NCBI GenBank assembly: GCA_034687125.1
Contig: JAQGBZ010000247.1
Location: 30,778 to 94,777 of the forward strand
DNA: 64,000 bases
DNA from: Neelides folsomi
Lineage: Eukaryota; Arthropoda; Collembola; Neelipleona; Neelidae
Direction of reading: 5' to 3'
In this document: positions 39,186 through 50,660 of the stretch, in pieces
Position numbering within the stretch: position 1 is the stretch's first letter
Layout of the letters: the number at the start of each line of letters is the position of its first letter
Position numbers and translations under genes: made by a program
Notes under the pieces: generated by a model
The model's database searches: none
What the model saw: the letters and a program-made list of their open reading frames with translations, nothing else
Told to the model about the DNA's origin: nothing

Positions 39186-40335
39186 TGTAAATTATATAAT
39201 TATCTAATCATTTATAATTGCAATTGGATTTTGACAATGGTGAATATCTCCACAGGTGTTGGAAATCTTCAAACTCCAATTCTCCTCAAATGCAAAATCC
39301 CGTAAGCCGAAAGTGGAAATTGATCCAAAAGTCTTTTTCATTTTCAAATTTCGCTCATCTCAACCTCCACAATTGGCTCTCGCAAAAATATCTCATTTGC
39401 ACATTCTTCCACCATTGACATAAAATCGTTATTTTAACACATTATTTAAAATTAATTAAATGATGCATTGGTTATTATTTTTATTATTAATTCATGCTAG
39501 TAATGATCTCGCTAAATATTGTATCTGTATGACTATTGCATATAGATTTATATGAAAAATTAATTATTTAATAACTAATGCTTTTAAGTATCATTTTATT
39601 TATTGTAGAATAAATAGTTAAATATTTACACAGAAATTGAAAACAACTCCAAAGGGGCAAAAACATTATTAGATTATTACATAATTTAAATGTTATTTTA
39701 TATTTAACAGAATTAATTATGATTTGGTAAACAAACTGTGTTTCGTCCATATTTGATTTGATATAAATCAAATTGATGAGTAAATAAGTAAATATTTATT
39801 CGGGGTTTAATCAATTGATCAAATCAAAGTTCAACATCTTTATTTGCCCTTGTATGGGCGAAACATTTGAATTGGTTCATGTATAATTAAAGTACATATC
39901 GGATCTTTATTAAAAGTCTGGACGATATGAGTTGGCCTGACGTGGCCTATTAAGATATCAATTCCCTTTAAACGCCTGGTCCAACTCCCATAAAATAATA
40001 TAAATAGTTGATATTAAATATAATCCTTTGACATCACCCCGAGGCCACCGTATAACCTCGTGGGCTCATAAATATATAAATAAGGATTGAGGACAAACAC
40101 GAGGATTAGTCCGAAAACAACCCTAAATGAAACAACAAATACTCAAATTTCTCAAATAACATAATATACCCAGACAAAAATATATTATTGGATAAATATT
40201 CAATTCTGTTTCTTTTCCCATTGGCCTAAATATATTTAAGAACTTTGTGAATTCATTTAAATTAGACTTTAAAATCCATTTTACTAATACTAATTTCACT
40301 AATAGATTAAATAAACAATTAATTAAATTTTTAAA
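39186..40335. promoter_or_regulatory. Divergent promoter region of bZIP and deaminase genes
   Basis: This separates two divergently transcribed genes, so it should contain both promoters. TGACGTGG at 39938-39945 is a CRE/UPRE-like site that ATF-class bZIP proteins can bind. A TATA-like ATAAATATATAAATA lies near 40,067-40,083. No gene was recognised. Confidence 0.45.
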
Positions 40336-41624
40336 ATGAAATTGCTCATTTTGAACGACGCTAATAGTGTTGCTGAATGGGGAGCAAAATACGTTGCCAA
40401 GAGGATCAGGGATTTTAATCCAACAGAAGACAATTATTTTGTAATGGGACTTCCAACTGGTAATTAAAATTAAAAACAATAATTAAATAATTATTTGCTT
40501 GAAAATCAAGATTTATTTATTTAATTAATTAAAGTTAATAATTTCTTTATTTTTATACAACAGGAGGGACGCCATTGGGAATGTACCAAAAGCTGATTGA
40601 AATTTACAAAAAAGGTCAAGTGTCTTTCAAGTATGTCAAGACCTTCAATATGGACGAGTATGTTGGTAAGAAGTCAATTTATTTTAATCAATGCTTTTAT
40701 TATTATAATTATTACTTTTATTATACATTTATTATACTTTAATTATACTTTTATTATTATAATTATTATTATAATTATACTTTTATTATTATAATTATTA
40801 TTATAATTATACATTTTAATTATTATAATAATTAAATTAACTTAATTTATTTAAATGGCTCATTTTTTTTCATAGGTTTGCCTCAAAATCATCCAGAGAG
40901 TTATCATCACTACATGTGGGCCAATTTCTTCAAGCATATTGACATCGTTCCGTCCAATGTCCACATCCTCAATGGAAACGCCGAAGATTTGGTTAAAGAA
41001 TGCGATGCGTATGAAGTTGCCATTAAAGAAGCGGGAGGAGTTGAACTCTTCATTGGTGGCATTGGCCCAGATGGGCACATTGCATTCAATGAACCTGGTT
41101 CCTCACTCGTGTCACGGACAAGGGTCAAGACTCTGGCCCATGACACCATTTTGGCCAATGCGAGATTCTTCGATAACGATTTTGAAAAAGTACCAAAGCA
41201 AGCGTTGACTGTTGGGGTTGGCACAGTCATGGATGCAAGAGAGGTAAACTAAATAATGCCAACATGCCAATTTTGATTTTAGCGGAATATTTGAATTTTT
41301 CGTTTAATATTGTTTTTAATTTTTTAATTTCAGGTTATGATTCTTGTTACTGGAGCTCACAAAGCCTTGGCGTTGTACAAAGCTCTTGAGGAAGGAATCA
41401 GTCACATGTGGACAGTGTCGGCATTCCAACAACACCCGAAGACAATTCTCTTATGTGACGAAGACGCAACTTTGGAACTCAAAGTCAAAACTGTCAAATA
41501 TTTCAAGGTAGTTAAATAATTTATTTTTAATCCTAATAACAAGATTTAATAATTTCTATTATTTCTACTCCAGAATTTGTGGGATGTTCATAAGAAACTG
41601 TGCATGGACGATGGAGGAATTTAA
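40336..41624 (+). CDS. Glucosamine-6-phosphate deaminase (isomerase)
   Basis: Five exons join in phase: 40336-40459, 40564-40665, 40876-41243, 41334-41507 and 41574-41624, giving 272 aa, full length for the family. The enzyme converts glucosamine-6-phosphate to fructose-6-phosphate and ammonia in the cytosol, feeding amino-sugar carbon into glycolysis. This matters in chitin and hexosamine turnover. The phosphate loop [11 protein letters not shown] is at 39-49. Catalytic Asp72 lies in NMDEYVGLP, and Asp141, His143 and Glu148 lie in [15 protein letters not shown]; these match E. coli NagB numbering exactly. [20 protein letters not shown] is present near the C-terminus. All catalytic residues are intact. 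Confidence 0.96.
40676..40845. repeat. AT-rich microsatellite in deaminase intron 2
   Basis: Low-complexity run of ATTATTATAATT and ACTTTTATTATT units filling most of the intron. Confidence 0.7.
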
Positions 41625-41895
41625 ATATGAAATGAATATCTTTTATATAAACATTTTATATATATACCTCAAATAAATGAATTAATATAAATAAATTAAA
41701 TATAAATAATCTCTAATTATAAATCTCACTTGATTAAATATGAGAGTTGTGAATTAAATAGTGTAATTATGTTATTGTTATTGTGTATTTTATTCATTTA
41801 AATTAAAATCGAGATATTATTCATATCACGATTTTCATTATCAGATATTTAACATTATTTATATTGTTATTCGATGGTCTTAAATATCTCAAGCT

Positions 41896-43296
41896 TTAAA
41901 ACTTTAAAATATTTATATCTTTATGTTTACATGAACTAAAAACATCCATCAAACCGTATCCAAAGATGTTGTTGGGGAGGGTTGACTCTGAGACTTCTCC
42001 GCAGATTTGGTTGGTTGGTTGAACTCGGGTATTGTCGGTTGAATTGGTGAGGGCATCGTAGATCTGTTTGTATGTGGCTTTCGGGTTCTTTGACCTCAAA
42101 ATAGCGACTGCTCCAGCAACGTGTGGGCAGGCCATTGAAGTTCCGGAGATGGAGTTGTAAGCGGTGTCACTGGTGTGCCATGAAGATCGAACAACTGATC
42201 CTGGGGCGGCAATGTCGGGCTTGATTCTTGATCCTGATCCAGCGGTGGTTGGTCCACGGGATGAGAAGGATGACATGATGATGTTGTTTCCTGATTGGGC
42301 AAGGGATCCGACTCCGATGACCTCGGCGTTGTCTCCTGGGGAGTTGGCTGATCCGCAGGTGGCTCCTTTGTTTCCTTGGGAGAAGACTGGAATGATTTCA
42401 GCAGCTCTCCAGGCTGAGATTGATGAATCGAACCAGGTTTCGCCTTGCCCACCTCCCCATGAGTTGGAACAGACATCGGGAGTTTGGGAACAATTTTTCA
42501 TTGTGGGATCTGTTGACGAATGCGGGCAAATTGCCCATTGAGCGCATTTGATCAAGTCACCCCCAGGGCAACTTCCATTAGGACATCCGAGACAAGCTGA
42601 CCATTTGGCACATTGCGCCACTCCGACATCTTTTCCAACGGCTGTCCCAGCACAATGAGTTCCATGTCCGTTGGAGTCATACGGATCAGTGGTTTTTCCA
42701 CTTGGATCATACCAATTATATCCATCATATAAATTGTCTTTTAAGCATTCGTGAGTTCCTCTGACTCCCGTGTCAATAATAAAAACATGGCTTCCTTCTC
42801 CGCAGCTATTGCATTCACCGTCCCATGCTTGGTTTGCTTTTACGGCAGTAATTCCCCAGGGAGAATCCGCATTTACAATTTCTTCAATTTGGGAATTCTC
42901 GATTGGATCGATGGTGGCGATGGCTTCTTCAGCGATTTCGTAAATGTCGGGAGATTTCATCATCCGCTCGACGAATTTTAAAGACGCTTGGGGAACGTGA
43001 ATGGAATTGGAAATCCAGAAACTTTGGTGTTCGATATTTTCCGCTTTTAGATATTTTTTGGTTGCCATCTGTGTTTTGTAGGCGTGTTTGTTAAGGGCGT
43101 TGTAGACGGCTTCGGATCGATCTGCGCGAGTTTCATATTCGGTGTTCTTGATCTTGTTCAAGATTTCTTCAGTCGATTCGAAATTCAACATTACTGACAA
43201 GGACGAAGTTTTAGAGAGCTTTCGGAGCAGACCGGGTTGAATTGAAGGGTCCGCAAAAACAGAAGAAAATCCCAATAACAAAATTAACAACTTCAT
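41896..43296 (-). CDS. Secreted subtilisin-like protease (S8, proteinase K-like), copy 1
   Basis: One uninterrupted frame of 466 aa. It has a signal peptide (KLLILLLGFSSVFA), an inhibitor-I9-like propeptide to about residue 145 and an S8 domain. The triad is Asp175 (IIDTGVRGTHE), His211 (NGHGTHCAGT) and Ser387 (GTSMACPH), with oxyanion Asn309 (SQGN). All are intact, so a secreted endopeptidase made as a zymogen is expected, perhaps digestive or cuticular. There is no P domain, so it is not a furin. It has no introns, unlike most genes here. From 42103 to 42367 it is identical at every base to copy 2 at 62770-63034, although the propeptides differ strongly. Confidence 0.93.
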   Translation of the reverse strand: MKLLILLLGFSSVFADPSIQPGLLRKLSKTSSLSVMLNFESTEEILNKIKNTEYETRADRSEAVYNALNKHAYKTQMATKKYLKAENIEHQSFWISNSIHVPQASLKFVERMMKSPDIYEIAEEAIATIDPIENSQIEEIVNADSPWGITAVKANQAWDGECNSCGEGSHVFIIDTGVRGTHECLKDNLYDGYNWYDPSGKTTDPYDSNGHGTHCAGTAVGKDVGVAQCAKWSACLGCPNGSCPGGDLIKCAQWAICPHSSTDPTMKNCSQTPDVCSNSWGGGQGETWFDSSISAWRAAEIIPVFSQGNKGATCGSANSPGDNAEVIGVGSLAQSGNNIIMSSFSSRGPTTAGSGSRIKPDIAAPGSVVRSSWHTSDTAYNSISGTSMACPHVAGAVAILRSKNPKATYKQIYDALTNSTDNTRVQPTNQICGEVSESTLPNNIFGYGLMDVFSSCKHKDINILKF

Positions 43297-44213
43297 TTTA
43301 AATAAATATTAAATTGAAATAAAAGATTTATTTTTTGTCAGAATTATAATTATTAAAATACTTTAAAAATCAAGTGAATAATTTTAAACTGAATTTAAAA
43401 GTTTATTAGGTTTTTAAATGAATGGAAATGAATAGAAATTAAGTTTAATATTTAAAGTTTTTTATCTAGTTGTTTTATATTAAATATTTAGTTTTAATTG
43501 TGAGACCAGTGAGGTTTGTTATAAAATGAATCTTTAAATTGGGGACTTTTATACTCATTTTTAATCAAATTTCATTGACACATTTTTCATAAAGGTTAAC
43601 TTTCCATTTCCTTAAAAATATTTTGATAATTGATTTTATTTTTAAAGATGAAACAAGGAATTACCGTTGCATTTGATACAAACGCAAACAATAAATAACA
43701 TTATTTATTGATTATGAAATTAATTTTATATCTTTTTTATCAACTCCATGTGCGTAGATAAAAATGCCCTTCCGATTGCCAATCAATTATTAGAATTATT
43801 ACAATATGATTGATAACATTAACTACTTGTATACCTAGTATACTAATAAAATTATTTTATCCCTAAATACAATCCAGATTTGTATCCAAAGTATCCAAAA
43901 AAAGGAAGAAAGTAAAAATGCATGAAAATTATATGCTTTTGAAAAATAGTCGTTATGTTGAAATCATATTATTGAAATTATATAAAATATATATTTTTTA
44001 TTTAGCCGTTGGCATATTAAAATATTACACTGTATTAAATTTCATTTACATTTAGCAATAAATTATGTGTAAAGTACTTTATACTACCTATACAGATATA
44101 CTTTCTATTTGTTAACTAGGTATATATCTATACTAATATATTCACCATTGATGTAATCGAATTTAAAATAATTAAAATATTATTTGAGTATATTTGATTG
44201 ATCACAAAACACT
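43297..44213. other. Upstream region of subtilisin copy 1
   Basis: AT-rich. It contains the putative subtilisin promoter at 43546-43556 on the minus strand; beyond that lies the 3' side of the CRAL-TRIO gene. No other gene seen. Confidence 0.5.
43546..43556 (-). promoter_or_regulatory. TATA box candidate of subtilisin copy 1
   Basis: Minus-strand GAGTATAAAAG, identical over 11 bases to the TATA region of subtilisin copy 2. It lies about 250 bp before the ATG, which implies a 5' UTR of roughly 220 nt or a small 5' intron. Confidence 0.55.
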
Positions 44214-45733
44214 TCATTTATATCCATATTTGGCAAAGTCTAAAATGTAAATGAAGAATTATTGGATTAATGAAAAATGAATAACTTTCATTATTTAATA
44301 ATGTTTACCTTTGTAATCTTTCTCTCTCTTGAGAATTTCTTTAAAAAATAGTTCATCGATTGCGAGGGGATCGGAGCCGCCGAGAAATTCGGGAAGATTT
44401 TCCTTTGGGACTATTTTGTAAAACTCGTCCAAATTGTGTCCATGAAGAAATAACTATTTAAATGGTAATAGTAGGATTTAGGATATTAAATTAATGATCT
44501 AATCAAGCATTTAGTAAAAACGACTTCAATTTGTCTTACTCTTTTCTTCATCTTTTCTTTCATGAAGGGTTTAATTAGTGCGAAAATGACTTGGAAGAGG
44601 AATGGATTGAATAGCACATGGATTTCTTTATATCGGACCGGAAAACTATCCTGAAAACATTATGCAATCAATTATTAAAACCAATCATTAAGAAATTAAT
44701 TGGAGATGGAAATGAGCAAATGATCAAATGTTAATTAATCTTTAAAACACCTGCAAATAAGCCAGGATCATTTTTGCATGTTTGGGTCTCAAAACTGCAA
44801 CTTGAGAAAAATTGAGTCCCGTGCAGTCCAAAACCCCAGTGATCCCATTCAACTGATGATCAACAAATTCCGAGATTTGTTCAAAAAATATCAAATTGAT
44901 TTTCATGATTTCATCAACAGATTGTTTGGATGGATCCCAATCATCTAAAATTAAAATTAATTTAAATAAAACTATTTTATTAAAACCAAACTTATAACTA
45001 TATAAAAAATATAAATACAAAAAGAAATATATAATTTAAGGCTTTTTAAATACAAATTTCATAAGTGTTTTGATTTTACTCGTTCTTAAATAAAAGACGA
45101 GTCTTCCATTGACATCTCTTGATTTCAAAACTCCCTGGCAATTCGGTTTGATCGATGATGGATAAAAATTTTCGTAAACGCCGGGATATTCAATTTTGGC
45201 GCGATAATACCGTTTGAGCTGTGGGGATATAAAACATTCATTTTGTTAACATAAATAATTATTAATTGTGTTAATATAAACTACTGCCGATTAAATCTAT
45301 GATTATAAATGTATTAATTAGTAAAATAACTTTCGAATATTGAATTTTACACAATCAAATTTAGCATAAAAAATAATAAAAGTTTTACCATTTCAAATGA
45401 TCTTTCACAGTTGCATTTTCTGGCTCGCAAGAATTTGATTAAAAATTGGTCGTTGACGGGGGAGATCAATTTGGGTTCATCTGAATTAAAATAATTATGA
45501 AAAAATTAATTGAATTCATAATTACATTATAATTACAAGATCATTTCATGATCCGTATTAAAAATATTTATTAAATACCAATATGCTTTTATAAAACAAG
45601 AAATATTAAAGTTTACTAAAACATATTCAATAAAAATTTAAAATTTTCCCTCACTTTTGACCATTTTCCTTAATATTGGAAGTTTTTCTTTTTCCTCTTG
45701 AGTGAGGTTGAGGTCAACCTTTAATTGACCCAT
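44214..45733 (-). CDS. CRAL-TRIO lipid-binding protein (alpha-tocopherol transfer protein-like)
   Basis: Seven exons join in phase: 45733-45655, 45480-45389, 45218-45080, 44944-44751, 44650-44540, 44453-44309 and 44239-44214, giving 261 aa. An N-terminal CRAL-TRIO-N helix bundle (LTQEEKEKL, then FLIKFLRARKCNCERSFEM) precedes the SEC14-like lipid pocket. The pocket has typical blocks: GRLVFYLRT, WDPSK, GVLDCTGL, the SFPVRYKEIHVLFNPFLF strand and gate, and NLPEFLGGSDP. Proteins of this kind carry hydrophobic ligands such as tocopherol, retinoids or phosphoinositides through the cytosol; they are numerous in arthropods. The ligand cannot be told from the sequence. Confidence 0.9.
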
Positions 45734-47884
45734 CAGACTTTAAGAAAAAAAGACAATTCCCTATTTAACTTAATTCACTCAATTTTGTTATCAAAATTAA
45801 CTTAAAAATATAACTCTGACTAAATTATTGAGTTTGTATTGGATGTAAATAAAAGATTAAAGTGGGATCTCAACAAAAAAATTTCTTTACAAGTGGAAAC
45901 CTAAATAAACTTCTTATTAATAAGTTAGAGTATTGTGTTATGTATTACATTCATACGTATAAGTTATAAGTTATAGAGATTAACCTTTTTTATTTATTGT
46001 CCTTGAAGCTCATCCACTCTACGATCTGTTCCTATCATTTAACACACAATTCATCAATAAGCTTATACATATAACAAATGCTAATATCCTACACATTGTA
46101 TTATTTTACATAATACTAACTGCATACATTAATATTGCTGGTATATAAAATAGATAAATATTATAAAATTAATTGATAGTAAAGTGATATAACTGATAAC
46201 AATATAATATCCATTATTGTAAAAAGTGTTTCAGTTTCCTATATTTTATATAATAACACATTATCATTATAATTTATCACAAACTAAATACTAATAATGA
46301 AATAATTGCCGTGTTATGTACCTATATACAATATATATATATATATATGAAGTTAACTAACTTTAACATTGTATTGCAAATGATTTATGAACACAGATAC
46401 ATAGTAGATATTAAGTTTTATATAATAGTTTAAAGTCGCAAAAGGGAAATATATTGAATAAATGCAGTGAATGAAAGTTTATTAATTTTAAACCTTGACT
46501 TTACAATTTGTTTATTTTATGTAATGTTTAATGATGGATATAAACGGGTTAATCATTTAAAGATGTTTTGGTTACATAAAAGATTTTTGACACACGCCGT
46601 TTGTGACGTGAGAACTTTTAAATGTTTGGTTCGAAGCCCAAGGATTTGTAAATAAAATCTGTCAACTCGGAGGTTTAAAATCAAATGCCAATTTATAAAT
46701 GTTGATCAAAATGGATTTTTGTTATAGGTCAGTTATATGCTATTTCCATTCTAACAACGAACAAAGATCTTAGTTAAACATCTTAAAGACACTATCTAGG
46801 TATGTTATATTTATAGTATATTTTATGTTACATAGGAAAATATTGGAAGAACCACGCGGGCATTTTTGCGTATTTCCCATGGTTTTTGCATACTTTTGGC
46901 AATTCGTATTTGTATAACTGAGTTAATAGCCCAGTTTTGAAAGCATGGATTGGACGGAGACGTTGAGCCCCATGAGTCACTCCGCATCTTAATGTTTATA
47001 AATATTTGGAACCAAATGCGCCACTTCAATCTCATCGTGAAAAACCGGGTTATAAAAGGAACCAACTCAAACCCCAAATCTTTATTTCTTCACAAATACT
47101 CATTTAAATAGCAATTGCTCTTGGGCGGGAAAGTTTTTTTAAACTTCGATTAAGCGTTATTGAAATTCATTATAATTTACATATTGAAAAACTGTTATAA
47201 AATCAATTAAATCAAATTGCATTGTGACAATTAATTAAAAAATTATCAAACGGAAATAATTATTTAATTCCTGTATTTAAAAAACGTTACATTGAAGGTG
47301 AGTAAATTTTTATTATATAAATACTATAACTATGAACATAATATTTATATTATGTTATATATTTAATTATAATTAAACTGTAAACATTAGAAATTGTCAC
47401 CGCGTTAAAAATTGATGTGGCAATGTTTTGTTAAACTTTCCATTAAATGTTAAATAATGACAATGATGAATTTTGAAAACCGTTTGACCGCAATAATAGA
47501 AACTCAACCCAAAACATCTTCATTCACTTTCATTCTTTTTTCACTCTCACAATAATAATCATCTTATCAATTTATCAGAATCATTATCAATTTATATTCA
47601 CTCACTCCAAAGTCATTCAATTTATTAAAATGTTATTGTTTATCTTTATTTACAAATAATAATAACAGAATATTAGAATTGATTAAAAACTGCGATTTAG
47701 CAGTAATGTGTAAATTTACTTAATAGATAAAATAATTCAATTAATTTGTTATTTAGTAAGCATTGATAATAATCACATAAATATAAACATTTGTAATCAA
47801 AGTTTAAGTCGTCAATTAATAGTTTAAAATTGGTTATTGAATAAATTGAATATTAAATGTTGTTAATTATCCCAGTGAATTAAA
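45734..47884. other. Divergent spacer between CRAL-TRIO and LRRC20-like genes
   Basis: Very AT-rich, with a (TA)n run near 46,330-46,348. A GC-richer island at 46,840-47,080 carries TTATAAAAGG near 47,051 on the plus strand, a possible promoter for the following gene. No gene was recognised. Confidence 0.45.
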
Positions 47885-49886
47885 ATGCGTCCTTTGAGTG
47901 AGATCGTTCCTCCTGAAGCTGCCGAAGCAGAATCATCAATTGCTGAATATAACGCGGCAATGATGTGCACAAGACTTGCAGGGCGTGCAATTATCAAAGT
48001 TGTGGAAAGATGCAATAATGCAATTGAAAATAACCATTTGGGTAAATAAAACATTTTTATTTACCCATAATTAAATAATTTTGTATTTTAATAATATCCA
48101 AATGTACAAATGTAGTGTAAATAGGGATTTTTTGTAATTGTAAAAATATCTGTATATAAGACATTTTTATGTAAATTTGCAAATCCTTATTGCAAATCCA
48201 CATTGAGGAATAAAATGGAGTTAGGAACAAATATGGAAAGTTGTATAGCCAGATGTCTATAAGATGTTAAAAGAGACAGTTGGGTGGGAATGGCCTCAGG
48301 AGTCACACGTGTGATTCATCGGTGTGAAAACGCAGTTGAAACTCAAGTCTTAGGTCATCAATTTAAATCCCTTTTATTCCCAGTTAAAATAATTGTAATT
48401 AAGAGATTTTAAGCAGTTTTTAACAATTTATAATAATTATTAATTTGTTTTCATTTGCAGACCTTTCCGAATGTCAGCTGATGCAAATCCCCGACGCCGT
48501 TTTCCATCTCATGCGAAACACAGAATTGAAGAAGGCGGATTTCTCGTCCAATGTCATTTCAAAACTCCCGTCAAAATTATCCTCGAAATTCGCGTCCCTC
48601 AAAGGTGGGAAATTTGAATTTTACGCAGTTTTTCATTTACGCATTAAAAACTATTCTATAAACTAAACCTATAAATATAAAGATGTTTTTATGAATAGAA
48701 AACCTACGCAGAGAGATGTAAGAAAGAGATAGGAAAATGTAAAGGATTTTATAAATACATTCAAGAATGTCTGTAAGGTTTTAAATAAAAATTGGCTCAG
48801 GACCAAAATCGCCATTTGGGCTCATTTTTGCGTTGAAGGAGACGAAAATAACTTGGGGATTTCCAACCTCAGTTTTGGCCAAAACACCAACTTTAAAATA
48901 TGCGCATATATAAAGCATGTAAATATTAAAACGCTTATTATTAAAATAAACACAGTTGTTGTAATACAAAGATGAATTTATAAATTAATGCAGAAATTAT
49001 TAATTTAATTTACAATTAAAAATCTTACATAAATCTCTTTATACCTATAGTTTAAAAAAGTGTATAAGAATGTCAGGTGTTGAATGTTTAATTTATGAGC
49101 TGAATGAAAAGGTCTGAGAAGAGTCGTTCCCTTTTTCTCTCTTCTTTCCAAATCCCCGAGACAGAAACTTAAAACGGAATTCTACTTGGCTCAATTCCAA
49201 TACAGATTTCGTTTCAAGTCTTTTGAACTCAAAACTCATTTAATCATTTTAATTACCAAATGTTTTAATCGACCAAATCATGTTTAATTATCCAAATAAA
49301 TCACAAAATCCAGAAAAAATATTTAGATTTATATAATATTAGATTTAGCAAACTTAACTTTATTTAAGTTTACTATAAAATAGTTAGTTAAAATAAATTA
49401 ATAAATTGATAATAATTATTTGATTTTAGAGCTCAATTTGTCTATGAACCGTTTGAGTAAATTGCCCGAAGAATTTGGAGATTTTCCTCAACTCACTTTC
49501 TTGAATTTGTCTTCAAATGGCTTCGTCTCCTTGCCGTCTTTCATCTTCAATCTCAAAAGCCTTGAATATCTCTACTTGGAGAAAAATCTACTTTCTGGTA
49601 GAAGTTCATTTTTAAGAAATTGTTAAAGTAAATCTGAACTTTAATTGTAATTAAGGTTAATTAAAGTTAATTAATAATTTAATACTAGTTGTATCTTTGT
49701 TTTATAGATATCGACATTAAACGTTTGAGCGAACTTCGTTCTCTCAAAGTTCTCAACGTTCGGGAAAATCCTTTGAATCCAAATTGTATGGCCGCACTTG
49801 AATCACTTGGGGCCAATCAAAAGATCACCGTTCTTTTCACACCTGATCCTTTCACATCTTGGGAAGAGGAATTCTCAAACGCCTAA
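47885..49886 (+). CDS. LRRC20-like leucine-rich repeat protein, two alternative first exons
   Basis: The shared exons are 48461-48604, 49430-49597 and 49708-49886. Exon 1A (47885-48041) and exon 1B (48290-48353) both end in phase 1 and give 215 or 184 aa; 184 aa equals human LRRC20. Leucine-rich repeats run through the protein: LSECQLMQIPDAVF, then LNLSMNRLSKLPEEF, LNLSSNGFVSLPSFI, LEYLYLEKNLLS and LKVLNVRENPLNP. The human protein has the same helix-then-DLAEC start and the same INLRFNPLN end. It is a small LRR scaffold with no enzyme domain; its cell role is not established. The peptides of exons 1A and 1B resemble each other (VERCNNAIE against IHRCENAVE). The 1B donor (GTCATC) is weaker than the 1A donor (GTAAAT). 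Confidence 0.85.
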
Positions 49887-50660
49887 AATTTATAACATTT
49901 TTATTATAATTTAGATTAATCAATTCTTATCCGCATAAGAATCAACGATTTTTTTACAATAAACTTTACGAACTTTTATTATTACAATGTCATTTCATAA
50001 CTTACCTTTTTAATAACCGACAGAATTTACCCTTTAATATGATCAATTGTGTATAGTATATGATAAATATCTGTAGATTTAAAATACTTATATCAATTTT
50101 CATATCGCCGTGTTAATAAAATTACTATTGGATTAATTAATTAAAGTATTTATTATGCATGTAACTATATTTTATTCCAGCCCGGAAAGGACGTGAGTTT
50201 GAACGAACAGCTAAAATATTATTGAAAATGCTCATGATGGGGCTTACATGGTAACTTGCACAAGAGTTTCCTGGGCCCAACATATGCATTTTCAATATTA
50301 TTTTAGCGGTTCGTCCAAACTCACGTCCTTTCCGGGCTGGAATAAAGAATAAACTAATGTATTATAAGTATTATATGAATATATTACGGATGTAAAAATG
50401 AGCAGAAATTATATTATTGGTGAATTTTACTGACGAATAAATTGTAAATTATTTAAAAAGGAATCGAAACTGATTTTTAAATTTGGAATAGAGATCAATC
50501 AAATAATAAACTAAGAAAATGTCATTTTGAAAGTTTTAATTTTTTCATAAATTATTTACAATGAAGTACATTGATTTATACAAGTTTTAATTTTTAATTT
50601 GTCTAATGCTCATTTTGTTTCAATTATTTTAAAGACTAAAGAATGATAGAAAAGTTGAGA
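49887..50660. other. Convergent spacer holding a fold-back element
   Basis: AT-rich. Apart from the MITE-like element at 50171-50346 nothing was recognised. Confidence 0.5.
50171..50346. mobile_element. 176-bp MITE-like element with long inverted ends
   Basis: The outer ends TTTATTCCAGCCCGGAAAGG and its inverted copy extend to arms of about 60 bp with only a few mismatches. They surround a GC-richer centre (CATGATGGGGCTTACATGG). No coding capacity and no clear target duplication. Confidence 0.8.

Noticed and set aside
42096-42541. Long frames opposite and shifted within subtilisin copy 1 (and 62225-63041 in copy 2)
   Set aside because: They are shadows created by the biased codons of the true S8 genes; they have Ser/Pro/Gln-rich composition and no family character.
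46823-47077. 84-aa minus-strand frame in a GC-richer island
   Set aside because: No family resemblance and no splice partner; the island is better explained as a promoter region.
48781-48969. Minus-strand frame inside an LRRC20-like intron (AKTEVGNPQVIFVSFNAK)
   Set aside because: Composition is coding-like but no start context, neighbouring exon or family match was found.
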